NCBI RefSeq assembly: GCF_020907985.1
Contig: NZ_JAJJPA010000007.1
Coordinates: forward strand, 62,001-126,000
DNA length: 64,000 nucleotides
Direction: 5' to 3'
From: Kitasatospora humi
GTDB lineage: Bacteria > Actinomycetota > Actinomycetes > Streptomycetales > Streptomycetaceae
Shown here: positions 35,099 to 43,218 of the stretch, piece after piece
Position numbering within the stretch: the first letter of the stretch is position 1
Layout of the letters: every line of letters starts with the position of its first letter
The notes under the pieces: model-generated
What the model was told of the DNA's origin: nothing
What the model saw: only the letters and a program-made list of their open reading frames with translations
Databases searched by the model: none
Program-made: the position numbers and the translations under genes

Positions 35099-36632
35099 GC
35101 CGACCAGCGACCAGCTGATCACCCTCGACCAGGCAGGGCAGTCGACCGGCGGGCCGCTGGTCGGCCCTGACCGACCGGACCGCCGACATCAGCTCACTGC
35201 TGCTGAATTGACTGCTGGTCAACTAATCACCGTCGAGCAGGCGGAGCAGCTGACCATCGACCAGGTCCACGAGCTCTATCGGCGCCACGTCAGCCGCAGC
35301 CAGGTCTCGCTGATCGGCTCCTTCGGCTTCGGCCGCGACCTGGTGGACCACGCGGAGGGCTGCTGGATCCATCTGCGCGACGGACGGCGGATCCTGGACT
35401 TCACCGGCGGCGTCGGGGTGCTCAGCCACGGCCACAACCATCCACGGATCCTGCGGGCCCGGCAGCGGTTCCAGGAGTCCCGCCGGATGGAGGTGCACAA
35501 GAACTACCTCTCGCCCTACGTGGCGGCGCTGGGCCACAATCTGGCCGCGCTGCTGCCGGGCGACCTGACCGTCAGCTACTTCCCCAACTCCGGCGCCGAG
35601 GCGGTGGAGGGCGCGGTCAAGCTGGCCTACAAGTACCACCAGGGGCACCGCGGCACCGTGCTGCACAGCGACATCGCCTTCCACGGCAAGCTGCTGGGCG
35701 CGGCCAGCCTGACCGCCTCGCCCGAACTGCACTTCCGGTACCCGCAGATCCCCGGCACCGACAGCTTCGCCTACGACGACCTGGCGTCGTTCCTGCTGGC
35801 GCTGGACCGGCACACCACCGCCGCCGGCGAGAGCGACGTGTACGCCGTGGTGCTGGAGCCGTTCAGCGCCTCCAGCCTGCGGGAGTGCTCGCCTGACTTC
35901 CTGCGCGAGGTGCGCCGGATCTGCACCGAACGCGACATCGTGCTGATCTTCGACGAGGTGTACACGGGCTGGGGCAAGACCGGCGCGTTCTTCCACTTCA
36001 TGCACCACCCGGGACTGGTGCCGGACATCGTGACCACCTCCAAGTCGTTCGGCGGCGGCAAATCCTCGATCTCCGGCTACATCGCCCGGGAGCCGGTCTT
36101 CCGGGCCGCCTACGACAACCTGTCGGACGCGACCCTGCACAGCACCACCTACTACGGATTCGGTGAGGAGACGGCCACCGCACTGGAGGCGGTCGCCGTC
36201 GCGGTGGAGGAGGACTTTCCGGGCCGGGCGCGGGAGTTGGGCGAACTGCTCGGCACCGGGCTGGCGAAGCTCGCGGCCCGGCACCCCAAGCTGGTGCACG
36301 GTGTCCAGGGACGCGGCGCGCTGCACGGCGTGTTCCTCAACCCGGGCCCCAAGATGCCGAACGCCCTGCGCTCGATGCTGCCGTCGAGCGCCGCCAGGGA
36401 TCCGCAGGCGCTCGCCAAGCTGCTCACCGGTGCGGTGATCGCGGCCCTCTACCGGGACCACGGGATCCTCACCTTCTTCGGCTCCAACCGGCTGATCGCC
36501 CTGATCGTCTCGCCGCCGCTGGTGGCCGGTGCGGACGAGGCGGAGCTCTTCCTGAACGCGCTGGACGAAGTGCTGGACCAGGGGCCGGTCCGGCTGCTGT
36601 CCGGCCTGGTGCGGGAGAAGGTGGCCGGATGA
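35091..36632 (+). CDS. Class III PLP-dependent aminotransferase
   Basis: 513-aa fold-type I aminotransferase. Key features: DFTGGVGVLSHGHNHPRI, FPNSGAEAVEGAVKLAYKYH, the PLP-contacting aspartate in LIFDEVYTGWGKTG, and the Schiff-base lysine in VTTSKSFGGGKSS. The N-terminus is ~60 residues longer than usual and holds a short internal duplication, QLITLDQAGQ and QLITVEQAEQ. TTG 35091 overlaps the preceding gene by 8 bases and has GGGAG five bases upstream. Class III enzymes transaminate terminal aldehydes or keto groups; together with the GMC oxidase downstream it could convert a primary alcohol to an amine. Confidence 0.9.
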   Translation: MTEPTSDQLITLDQAGQSTGGPLVGPDRPDRRHQLTAAELTAGQLITVEQAEQLTIDQVHELYRRHVSRSQVSLIGSFGFGRDLVDHAEGCWIHLRDGRRILDFTGGVGVLSHGHNHPRILRARQRFQESRRMEVHKNYLSPYVAALGHNLAALLPGDLTVSYFPNSGAEAVEGAVKLAYKYHQGHRGTVLHSDIAFHGKLLGAASLTASPELHFRYPQIPGTDSFAYDDLASFLLALDRHTTAAGESDVYAVVLEPFSASSLRECSPDFLREVRRICTERDIVLIFDEVYTGWGKTGAFFHFMHHPGLVPDIVTTSKSFGGGKSSISGYIAREPVFRAAYDNLSDATLHSTTYYGFGEETATALEAVAVAVEEDFPGRARELGELLGTGLAKLAARHPKLVHGVQGRGALHGVFLNPGPKMPNALRSMLPSSAARDPQALAKLLTGAVIAALYRDHGILTFFGSNRLIALIVSPPLVAGADEAELFLNALDEVLDQGPVRLLSGLVREKVAG

Positions 36633-37009
36633 GCCGGCTCTGCGACACCCTGCGCGGTTCGGGGCTGCCCGCCTGCTGGGCGGCCGAGTTCGAGGCGCTG
36701 CGGCCCAGCGCGGCCGGCGACCGGGCGGTGCGGCACACGGCCCTGAGCCTGGCCCGGATGCCGGCCGGCTACCGCTGGGCGGTGGTCGCCGCGTTACGGC
36801 TCTTCCCGTTGGCCTTCCGCCTGGTCGCGCGCCAAAGTGTGAAGAGCGCTGACGAGTTGACCACCAAGCGGACGATGGCCAGGCTGCGCCGGCTGCCCGG
36901 CTGGGCCGAGGTGCTGCGGGTCACCACCGCGCTGGCGCTGTACGGCGCGCTCGACGGCGCGGTGCCCACCGCCCGGCCGGTCCCGGTCGCCCTCGGAGGC
37001 GCCCGGTGA
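36629..37009 (+). CDS. Conserved-operon hypothetical protein with a TTA codon
   Basis: 126-aa protein of no recognised family, coupled to both neighbours (ATGA with the aminotransferase, GTGA with the GMC gene). Mostly alpha-helical; two mildly hydrophobic stretches (WAVVAALRLFPLAFRLVA and VLRVTTALALYGALDG) could be amphipathic or membrane-associated. It contains an in-frame TTA leucine codon at 36794-36796, the only one I noticed in this operon; in streptomycetes TTA needs the bldA tRNA. Position suggests an accessory subunit for the oxidase, in the way some GMC dehydrogenases have small partners, but sequence does not prove it. Confidence 0.75.
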   Translation: MSRLCDTLRGSGLPACWAAEFEALRPSAAGDRAVRHTALSLARMPAGYRWAVVAALRLFPLAFRLVARQSVKSADELTTKRTMARLRRLPGWAEVLRVTTALALYGALDGAVPTARPVPVALGGAR

Positions 37010-38463
37010 GGACCGCGATCGAGTGCGACGCCCTGGTGGTCGGCTCGGGTGCCGGCGGCTCCGTCGCCGCGCTGGAACTGGCCTGCGCGGGGCGCTCGGT
37101 GACCGTGCTGGAGGAGGGACCGCGGGTCTCCACCGCCGAGTTGGCCGCCACCGCACCGGCCGACTCGATGCGCCGGCTCTACCGCAACGCGGGTGCCACC
37201 GCGATCTTCGGCACCCCCGCCATCGCCTACGGCGAGGCGAGTTGTGTGGGCGGCACCACGGTGGTCAACGGCGGCCTGCTCTGGGAGCCGTCGGCCGCGC
37301 TGCTGGACCGCTGGGCGGCCTGGACCGGCTACGGCGGCTACCGGCAGGCCGCCCTGGCGCCGCACTTCGCCGGGATCAGCCGGCGGCTCGGCATGATCGT
37401 CCAGGAGCACGGCGAGGGCAATGCGGACTCCCGACTGCTGGCCGGTGCCGCCGAGCGGCTGGGCTGGCGCTGGCAGCACCCGCAGCGCGTGGTGACCGGC
37501 TGCCGGCACCGCAACCGGTGCGCCACGGGCTGCCCGAGCGGTGCCAAGCAGAGCATGGCGCTCAGCTACCTGCCGCGCGCCGAGGCCGCCGGCGCGGTGA
37601 TCGAGGCGGGCGTGCGGGTGCGGCGGTTCATCCACACCGACGGCCGCGTGGTCGCCGTGGAGGCCACCGACGCGGACGGGCGGACCGTGCGCTACCGGCC
37701 GCGCACCGTCTTCCTGGCGGCCGGCCCGATCGGCACACCGGTGCTGCTGCGGCGCAGCGGGATCCACCGCGGTACGGCGGGCCGGCGGCTGGCGCTGCAC
37801 CTCAACCTGCGGACGGTGGCCCGGTTCCGGCAGCCGGTGGCGGCCGACCGGGGCACCATGTTCACCGCCCAGGTGCAGGAGTTCTCCGACCTGGGCCTGC
37901 TGATGATGCCCTCCAACCTGACCCGGGGCGGGCTGGGCGCCGCGCTGGCCGGGCGCGGCCCGGGGATCGTCAACTCGCTGCTGGCGCAGTGGGATCACCT
38001 GGGGATGTACACCACCCAGGTGCGGATGCAGGGGTCGGCCGCGCTGGTCGGGTCGGTGGGCGGCACGCCGGTGCTGAGGCACGGCCTCACCCGGGCCGAC
38101 CACCACGCGCTGCGCCTGGCGTTCCGCCGTACGGCAAGGCTGCTGTTCGCGGCGGGGGCCATCGAGCTGCTGCCGCCGAGCAGTTCGGCGCCGGCCCTGC
38201 GCAGCGCGGCCGACGTGGACCGGTTCTGCAGTGAAGTCAAGCCCGGTGACTGGGAGTTGGTCTCGGTGCACGGCATGGCGAGCTGTCGGATGGCGCTGCC
38301 GGAGCGCGGCGGCGTCTGCGACGACCACGGCCGGCCGCACGGCCTGGCAAATCTCCACCTGTGTGACGCGAGCGTGCTGCCGGGCGCCTCGGGCATCAGT
38401 CCGCAGGGAACCATCATGTCCTTCGCCCATGAGATCGTGGGCCGCCATCTGGAGAGCGCATGA
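37006..38463 (+). CDS. GMC-family FAD oxidoreductase (alcohol dehydrogenase/oxidase)
   Basis: 485-aa glucose-methanol-choline oxidoreductase. N-terminal FAD motif ALVVGSGAGGSVAALELA with VLEEGPR, the GGTTVVNGG flavin loop, three cysteines in GCRHRNRCATGCPSGAKQS typical of the bacterial dehydrogenase branch, and the C-terminal catalytic histidine in SVHGMASCRM followed by HLCDASVLPGASGISPQGTI. It would oxidise a hydroxyl to an aldehyde or ketone. GTG 37006 overlaps the previous stop. Aminoglycoside pathways use a similar GMC dehydrogenase plus class III aminotransferase pair for 6'-amination, a precedent for function here. Confidence 0.9.
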   Translation: MRTAIECDALVVGSGAGGSVAALELACAGRSVTVLEEGPRVSTAELAATAPADSMRRLYRNAGATAIFGTPAIAYGEASCVGGTTVVNGGLLWEPSAALLDRWAAWTGYGGYRQAALAPHFAGISRRLGMIVQEHGEGNADSRLLAGAAERLGWRWQHPQRVVTGCRHRNRCATGCPSGAKQSMALSYLPRAEAAGAVIEAGVRVRRFIHTDGRVVAVEATDADGRTVRYRPRTVFLAAGPIGTPVLLRRSGIHRGTAGRRLALHLNLRTVARFRQPVAADRGTMFTAQVQEFSDLGLLMMPSNLTRGGLGAALAGRGPGIVNSLLAQWDHLGMYTTQVRMQGSAALVGSVGGTPVLRHGLTRADHHALRLAFRRTARLLFAAGAIELLPPSSSAPALRSAADVDRFCSEVKPGDWELVSVHGMASCRMALPERGGVCDDHGRPHGLANLHLCDASVLPGASGISPQGTIMSFAHEIVGRHLESA

Positions 38464-39653
38464 CCGAAACAGTGGCTGTGGAGCGGCGGCCGGCCGACGA
38501 CACCCGCGTCTTCAACCGCACCGCGGTGGTGGCCTCGTGTGCCGCCTTCGTGCTGATCGGTGCGCTGCAGGCGTTCTACGGACCGGCCATCCCCGGCCTG
38601 CGGTCGAAGTTCGCGCTCACCCCGGCAGCCGCCGGGCTGGCGCTGAGCGCGCACTTCGTGGGCGGGGTGGCCGGAGTGCTGCTGTTCGACCGGGTGTACG
38701 GCCGGGTCAGCAACCGCCGGGTGCTGGCCGCCTCCCACCTGCTGATGGCGCTGGGCGCGACGGGGTTCGCGCTGGCGCCGTCCTGGCCGCCCGCACTGGG
38801 CGCCGCGCTGCTGGCCGGCTTGGGCTTCGGCGGGATCGACTACGGTCTCAACCGGCTGTTCGCGGTCGGCTTCGGGCAGCGCTCCACGGCGATGCTCAAC
38901 GTCCTCAACGCGCACTTCGGGATCGGCGCGATCCTGGGCCCGGCGTTGGTGGGCGTGGTGGGGGCGCACCGCTATCCGGCGGTCTTCCTGGCCTTCGCGG
39001 TGGCCTGCCTGCCGCTGGCGCTCTGCCTGCGCGGAGTCGGCGACACCGCGCGGGCCGCCGAGGCACCGGGCCCGGTGGACGTCCGCAACCGCAGCCTCGC
39101 CGCGGTGCTGGCCGTGTTCGTGCTGCTCTACGTGCTGCACGTGGGCGTCGAGGCGGGCGTGGGCGGCTGGGAGCCGACGCACCTGGAGACCATCGGCTAC
39201 GCGACGGGCCTCGCGGCCACCGCCACCTCGGTCTACTGGTTGATGCTGACGCTGGGCCGGTTCCTGGTCGCCCCGCTGGCGCTGCGGTTCTCGGCGCCGG
39301 CGATCATCGCGGTGTCCTGCGCCGGGATGACGGTCTGCCTGCTGCTGGCCACCGTGCGACCGGTCGCCCCCTACGCCTATGCCGGGGTGGGCCTGTTCAT
39401 CGCCCCGATCTTCCCGACCGGCCTGCCCTGGCTAAACCGGGCGGCGCCCCAGGCGCAGCGGGCCGGGGCGCTGGTCATCGCCGCCTCGATGGTGGGCGGG
39501 GTGGCGGCCGGCCCGGCGCTCGGCAAGGCGATCGAGTGGTCGGGGATCCGGGCCGTTCCGGTGGTGCTGGGCGCGGTGTCGGCGCTCTGCCTGGCCGCGA
39601 CGGCCTGGCTGGTCCGAGCCACCCGGTCGGGCCAGGGCCGGTGGGGCCGGTAG
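38460..39653 (+). CDS. MFS transporter, 12-TMS, last gene of the operon
   Basis: 397-aa major facilitator with about 12 hydrophobic segments. Motif A-like loop LLFDRVYGRVSNRRVLAAS between helices 2 and 3, and helix 4-5 region LLAGLGFGGIDYGLNRLFAV with NVLNAHFGIGAILGPAL, reminiscent of the FucP/sugar-facilitator branch. ATG overlaps the GMC stop (ATGA). Probably exports the operon's product or imports its precursor sugar. Confidence 0.88.
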   Translation: MTETVAVERRPADDTRVFNRTAVVASCAAFVLIGALQAFYGPAIPGLRSKFALTPAAAGLALSAHFVGGVAGVLLFDRVYGRVSNRRVLAASHLLMALGATGFALAPSWPPALGAALLAGLGFGGIDYGLNRLFAVGFGQRSTAMLNVLNAHFGIGAILGPALVGVVGAHRYPAVFLAFAVACLPLALCLRGVGDTARAAEAPGPVDVRNRSLAAVLAVFVLLYVLHVGVEAGVGGWEPTHLETIGYATGLAATATSVYWLMLTLGRFLVAPLALRFSAPAIIAVSCAGMTVCLLLATVRPVAPYAYAGVGLFIAPIFPTGLPWLNRAAPQAQRAGALVIAASMVGGVAAGPALGKAIEWSGIRAVPVVLGAVSALCLAATAWLVRATRSGQGRWGR

Positions 39654-39821
39654 CGTCGCGCCTGATGCGCCCCGCCCGCTCGCCACCGCTGCCCGTGCTC
39701 CGTGCGGCGGCTGCGCAACCCGCCGTTGCCAGCGGCCGTCTGATCGGAGATCATTTCCGCGCCTGGACCGCGCGTCGAGACCTCGCACGCGCGCGGCGAA
39801 CCGGACGGAACGGAGAGCGAC

Positions 39822-40646
39822 GTGCCCGAGCAGCAGACCCCCGCCACCTGGCAGCCCCCGAGCGTCGAGGCCACCGCCCCGAACATCGCGCGCGTCTACG
39901 ACTACCTGCTCGGTGGCAAGGACAACTTCCCCGCGGACCGGGAACTGGGCCGGCGGATCGAGGAGACGCTGCCCGAGGTGCACCTCGGGGTGCGGGCGCA
40001 GCGGGCGGTGCTGCGGCGGGTGGTGCGGCACCTGGTGGCCGAGGCGGGTCTGCGGCAGCTGGTGGACATCGGCTCGGGCCTGCCGACCGCCGACAACGTG
40101 CACCGGATCGCGCAGTCGGTGGCTCCCGAGGCCCGGGTGGTGTACGTCGACAACGACCCGGTCGTGCTGTCGCACGCGCGGGCACTGCTGGCCGACAACC
40201 AGCGGACCATCGTGGTCGAGGGTGATCTGCGCAAGCCGGGTGGGTTGTTGGCCGATCCGGGGCTGCGCGGGCACATCGACTTCGAGCAGCCGGTCGGCCT
40301 GCTGCTCTGCGGGATCCTGCACTACGTGCTGGACGAGGAGGAACCGGCGCGCCTGCTGCGGGAGTTGGTGGACGCACTGCCGTCCGGCAGCTATGTCTTC
40401 GTGCACCACCTGCTGGCCGCCGGGGACGACCCGGAGGCGGCGGCCGCCGAGGCGGTGCTGCGCCAGGGCGTCGGGCGGGCCCAGTTCCGCTCCCTGGAGC
40501 AGGTGGCGGCGTTCCTGGAGGGCCTGGAGCTGGTCGACCCCGGCGTGGTCACCGTCTCCGAGTGGCGCCCCGACGCCGACACCGCGATGCTGAGCGGCAA
40601 CCCGGTGCTGCGGCTGGCCGCGGCGGCGGTGGCCCGCAAGCCCTGA
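39822..40646 (+). CDS. SAM-dependent methyltransferase of the DUF574/PF04672 family
   Basis: 274-aa protein of the actinomycete-specific S-adenosyl methyltransferase family. Opens with PNIARVYDYLLGGKDNFPADRE, the family hallmark, then the SAM-binding motif LVDIGSGLPTADNVHRIAQ and VVYVDNDPVVLSHARALLAD. GTG 39822 follows GGAGAG. Genomes of streptomycetes carry many copies, and their substrates are unknown. 168 bases after the MFS gene, so it is likely a separate unit. Confidence 0.9.
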   Translation: MPEQQTPATWQPPSVEATAPNIARVYDYLLGGKDNFPADRELGRRIEETLPEVHLGVRAQRAVLRRVVRHLVAEAGLRQLVDIGSGLPTADNVHRIAQSVAPEARVVYVDNDPVVLSHARALLADNQRTIVVEGDLRKPGGLLADPGLRGHIDFEQPVGLLLCGILHYVLDEEEPARLLRELVDALPSGSYVFVHHLLAAGDDPEAAAAEAVLRQGVGRAQFRSLEQVAAFLEGLELVDPGVVTVSEWRPDADTAMLSGNPVLRLAAAAVARKP

Positions 40647-40693
40647 GCGGACACCGCGACGACGGTGAGCACCGAGCAACGGTGAGCACCGGA

Positions 40694-40730
40694 CCGCCCG
40701 GGCACGAGCACAGCTCCCGCGCCCGGGCGG
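40694..40730. terminator. Bidirectional hairpin terminator
   Basis: 10-bp perfect stem CCGCCCGGGC/GCCCGGGCGG between the convergent methyltransferase and ohr genes. A second small stem CCTGAC-TTCCC-GTCAGG lies at 40747-40763. Confidence 0.7.
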
Positions 40731-40796
40731 TTCGCGTTCGACGGTACCTGACTTCCCGTCAGGACCGGTGCCCGACTGACCATCGGGTCGAGGCGG

Positions 40797-41210
40797 TCAC
40801 TCGATGACCAGCTCCACCGCGATGTTGCCGCGGGTCGCCTTGGAGTACGGGCAGACCTGGTGCGCCTGCTCCACCAGGGCGCGCCCGGTGGCCTGGTCGA
40901 TGGCGTCGGGCAGCTCCACGCGCAGCACGACCGACAGGCCGAAGCCGGTCTCGTCCTTGCCGATGCCGACCTCCGCGGTGACGGCGGCCTCCGAGGTGTC
41001 CACCTTGGCCTCCCGGCCGACCAGGCCGAGGGCGCTGGCGAAGCAGGCCGCGTAGCCGGCGGCGAACAGCTGCTCGGGGTTGGTGCCCTGGCCGTTGCCG
41101 CCGAGCGCGACGGGCAGCGCCAGCTGGACGTCCAGCAGGCCGTCCGAGCTGACGGCGCGACCCTCGCGGCCGTGGGTGGCGGTGGCGACGGCGGTGTACA
41201 GCGCGGTCAT
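40797..41210 (-). CDS. ohr: Organic hydroperoxide resistance protein Ohr
   Basis: 137-aa Ohr/OsmC-fold peroxidase that reduces organic hydroperoxides with two reactive cysteines. Both lie in their usual contexts: GYAACFASAL (peroxidatic Cys, near 53) and HQVCPYSKATRGNI (resolving Cys, near 118). Begins MTALYTAVATATHGREGRAV, exactly the family start at ATG 41210; an ATG at 41231 would add seven residues without a ribosome site. Divergent from a MarR/OhrR regulator with an operator between them. Confidence 0.93.
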   Translation of the reverse strand: MTALYTAVATATHGREGRAVSSDGLLDVQLALPVALGGNGQGTNPEQLFAAGYAACFASALGLVGREAKVDTSEAAVTAEVGIGKDETGFGLSVVLRVELPDAIDQATGRALVEQAHQVCPYSKATRGNIAVELVIE

Positions 41211-41286
41211 GGGATAACCGTCCTTCTTCATCGAGACGAGTCTGGTCGAGTCGTTCCTTCGGTCTTCGTGCCACAGAATGGCATCA

Positions 41287-41308
41287 CACAATTCAGTTGT
41301 GCGCAACT
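41287..41308. promoter_or_regulatory. OhrR-type operator between ohr and ohrR
   Basis: CACAATTCAGTTGTG (41287-41301) matches the known OhrR box TACAATT-N-AATTGTA with few changes and is symmetrical except at one pair. A second overlapping palindrome AGTTG-TGCG-CAACT spans 41295-41308. Placed between the divergent genes, it should control both. Confidence 0.7.
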
Positions 41309-41324
41309 AGATGGCCCGCATTGG

Positions 41325-41330
41325 TATGCT
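41325..41330 (+). promoter_or_regulatory. Candidate -10 TATGCT for ohrR
   Basis: TATGCT ends six bases before ATG 41337 and there is no ribosome site in between, so the ohrR transcript may be leaderless. Confidence 0.45.
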
Positions 41331-41336
41331 GGCGGC

Positions 41337-41816
41337 ATGACCGAGGACCTGGTGGACGACAGCTGGCTGCGCCTGGACAACCAGATCTGCTTCGCCCTGC
41401 ACGCCGCCTCCCGCGCGTTCAACGCGGTCTACCGCGACGCGCTCCAGGAACTCGGCCTGACCTACCCGCAGTACCTGGTGATGCTGGTGCTCTGGGAGCA
41501 CGGCGAGCTGGGCGTCAAGCAGATCGGCGAGCGGCTGCGGCTGGACTCCGGCACGCTGTCGCCGCTGCTGAAGCGGCTGGAGGGGAACGGGCTGGTGCGC
41601 CGGGAGCGCAGCGCCGCGGACGAGCGCTCGGTCACCGTGCGGCCCACCGCCGCCGGGGCCGCGCTGCGCGAGCAGGCCGCCGAGCTGCCCCGCCGGGTCG
41701 CGGCCGCCACCGGCCTGGACATGGCCGCGGTGGCCGACCTGCGCGACCGGATCAACCGGCTGACCGCCGCCCTGGACACCGCCGGGCTGCCCGGCTCCCC
41801 CACCGACTGCGGCTGA
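41337..41816 (+). CDS. ohrR: MarR-family regulator OhrR
   Basis: 159-aa MarR-type repressor. LDNQICFALHAASRAFNAVYRDAL carries the conserved redox cysteine (near 18) of one-cysteine OhrR proteins, followed by LGLTYPQYLVMLVLWE and the winged helix VKQIGERLRLDSGTLSPLLKRLEGNGLVRRERS. Organic peroxide oxidises the cysteine and releases DNA. Divergent from ohr, the classical arrangement. Confidence 0.9.
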   Translation: MTEDLVDDSWLRLDNQICFALHAASRAFNAVYRDALQELGLTYPQYLVMLVLWEHGELGVKQIGERLRLDSGTLSPLLKRLEGNGLVRRERSAADERSVTVRPTAAGAALREQAAELPRRVAAATGLDMAAVADLRDRINRLTAALDTAGLPGSPTDCG

Positions 41817-41853
41817 CCCTGCGCCGATCCTGGCGGCTGCCTACGCTGGAGGG

Positions 41854-43191
41854 ATGATCAGCCGGGTGCACCTGGAGTCGCAGTGGCGGCGGGAGGCGCT
41901 GCGGACCAACCTGTGGCTGGTGCCGATCCTGGAGGTGGTCTTCGCCGCCGGGCTGTTCCTCGTCACCTGGTGGCTGGACCGCGCCGCCTACCGGGGTTCG
42001 CTGACCCTGCCGCCCTGGGTGATCAGCGGCACCGCCGACGCGGCCCGGCAGATCCTGGCCGCCATCGCCGCCGCCCTGATCACCGTGGTGGGCGTGGTCT
42101 TCTCGATCATGATCGTGACGCTCACGCTGGCGTCGACCCAGTTCGGGCCGCGGATGCTGCGCGTCTTCATCCGGGACCGCACCACCCAGCTGACCCTGGG
42201 CACCTTCGTGGGCACCTTCGTCTACGCGATGCTGGCCCTGATCTCGATCGGGCCGGCCTCGCACGGCGACTTCGTGCCGCACCTGTCGATCACGGTCTGC
42301 ATGATGCTGGTGGTGGCCGACCTGGCGGTGCTGATCTACTTCATCCACCACATCGCGGTCTCCATCCAGCTGCCCCATGTGATCGCCCAGATCGCGGCGG
42401 AGCTCTCCCAGGCGATCGAGGCGGGGGCCGGGGAGCCGGAGTGGGCCGGGTCGGTGACCCGCGGGCCGCCGGCGGAGGAGCTCAACGCCCGGCTGGACGC
42501 GGCCGGCGCCCCGGTCCCTGCGTCGGCCAGCGGCTACCTGCAGTTCGTCCGGCACCGCAGCCTGGTGCGGATCGCCCAGGAGCTGGACGCGGTCATCCGA
42601 CTGGACCACCGCCCCGGGCACTTCCTGGTGCAAGGGCACCAGCTGGCCACCGTCTGGCCGGCCGAGGCCGCCCCGGCGGTGGCCCACCGGTTCGCCCGGG
42701 CGCACCTCACCGGACCCTCCCGCACCCTGGCCCAGGACATCGCCTTCGCCGTCGACCAGTTGGTGGAGATCGCCATCCGGGCCCTCTCCACCGCGGTCAA
42801 CGACACCTTCACCGCGCTCACCTGCATCGACTGGCTGGGCGAGGGGCTGTGCCGGATCGCCGTCCAGTGGCGGCCCAACCCGGTGCACCGGGACGGCGAC
42901 GGACGGATCCGGGTGATCGCCCAACCGGTGCGCTACGAACGGCTGGTGCAGCGATCCTTCGAGAAGATCCGGCAGGCCGCGGCCGGCATGCCGGCCGTCC
43001 TGATCCGCCAACTGGACGCGCTGGCCGAGATCATGCGCGCCACCGTGACCGCCGAGCAGCGTGCGGTGCTGCTCGACCAGGCCGCGATGATCGACCGTCT
43101 GAACACCGAGTCGGTCGGCGAACCGGCCGACCGCGACGCCGTGCACCGCAGCTACCTGATGGTGCTGGCGGCGCACGACGCACTCGACTGA
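41854..43191 (+). CDS. DUF2254 membrane protein
   Basis: 445-aa integral membrane protein of the DUF2254 family. Four transmembrane segments occupy the first ~175 residues (LWLVPILEVVFAAGLFLVTW; ILAAIAAALITVVGVVFSIMIV; LGTFVGTFVYAMLALISIG; LSITVCMMLVVADLAVLIYF), with the conserved STQFGPRMLRVFI between the second and third. The cytoplasmic C-terminal part includes DIAFAVDQLVEIAIRALSTAVNDTFTA, the family's most conserved block. Function is not established. A GGAGGG stretch lies directly against the ATG, unusually close for a ribosome site. Confidence 0.88.
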   Translation: MISRVHLESQWRREALRTNLWLVPILEVVFAAGLFLVTWWLDRAAYRGSLTLPPWVISGTADAARQILAAIAAALITVVGVVFSIMIVTLTLASTQFGPRMLRVFIRDRTTQLTLGTFVGTFVYAMLALISIGPASHGDFVPHLSITVCMMLVVADLAVLIYFIHHIAVSIQLPHVIAQIAAELSQAIEAGAGEPEWAGSVTRGPPAEELNARLDAAGAPVPASASGYLQFVRHRSLVRIAQELDAVIRLDHRPGHFLVQGHQLATVWPAEAAPAVAHRFARAHLTGPSRTLAQDIAFAVDQLVEIAIRALSTAVNDTFTALTCIDWLGEGLCRIAVQWRPNPVHRDGDGRIRVIAQPVRYERLVQRSFEKIRQAAAGMPAVLIRQLDALAEIMRATVTAEQRAVLLDQAAMIDRLNTESVGEPADRDAVHRSYLMVLAAHDALD

Positions 43192-43218
43192 CTCCCGGGC
43201 AGCGCCCCCACCGACGGA

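Noticed and set aside
36769..38448. 559-codon minus-strand frame opposite the GMC gene
   Set aside because: Antisense shadow; the plus-strand GMC protein has all family motifs.
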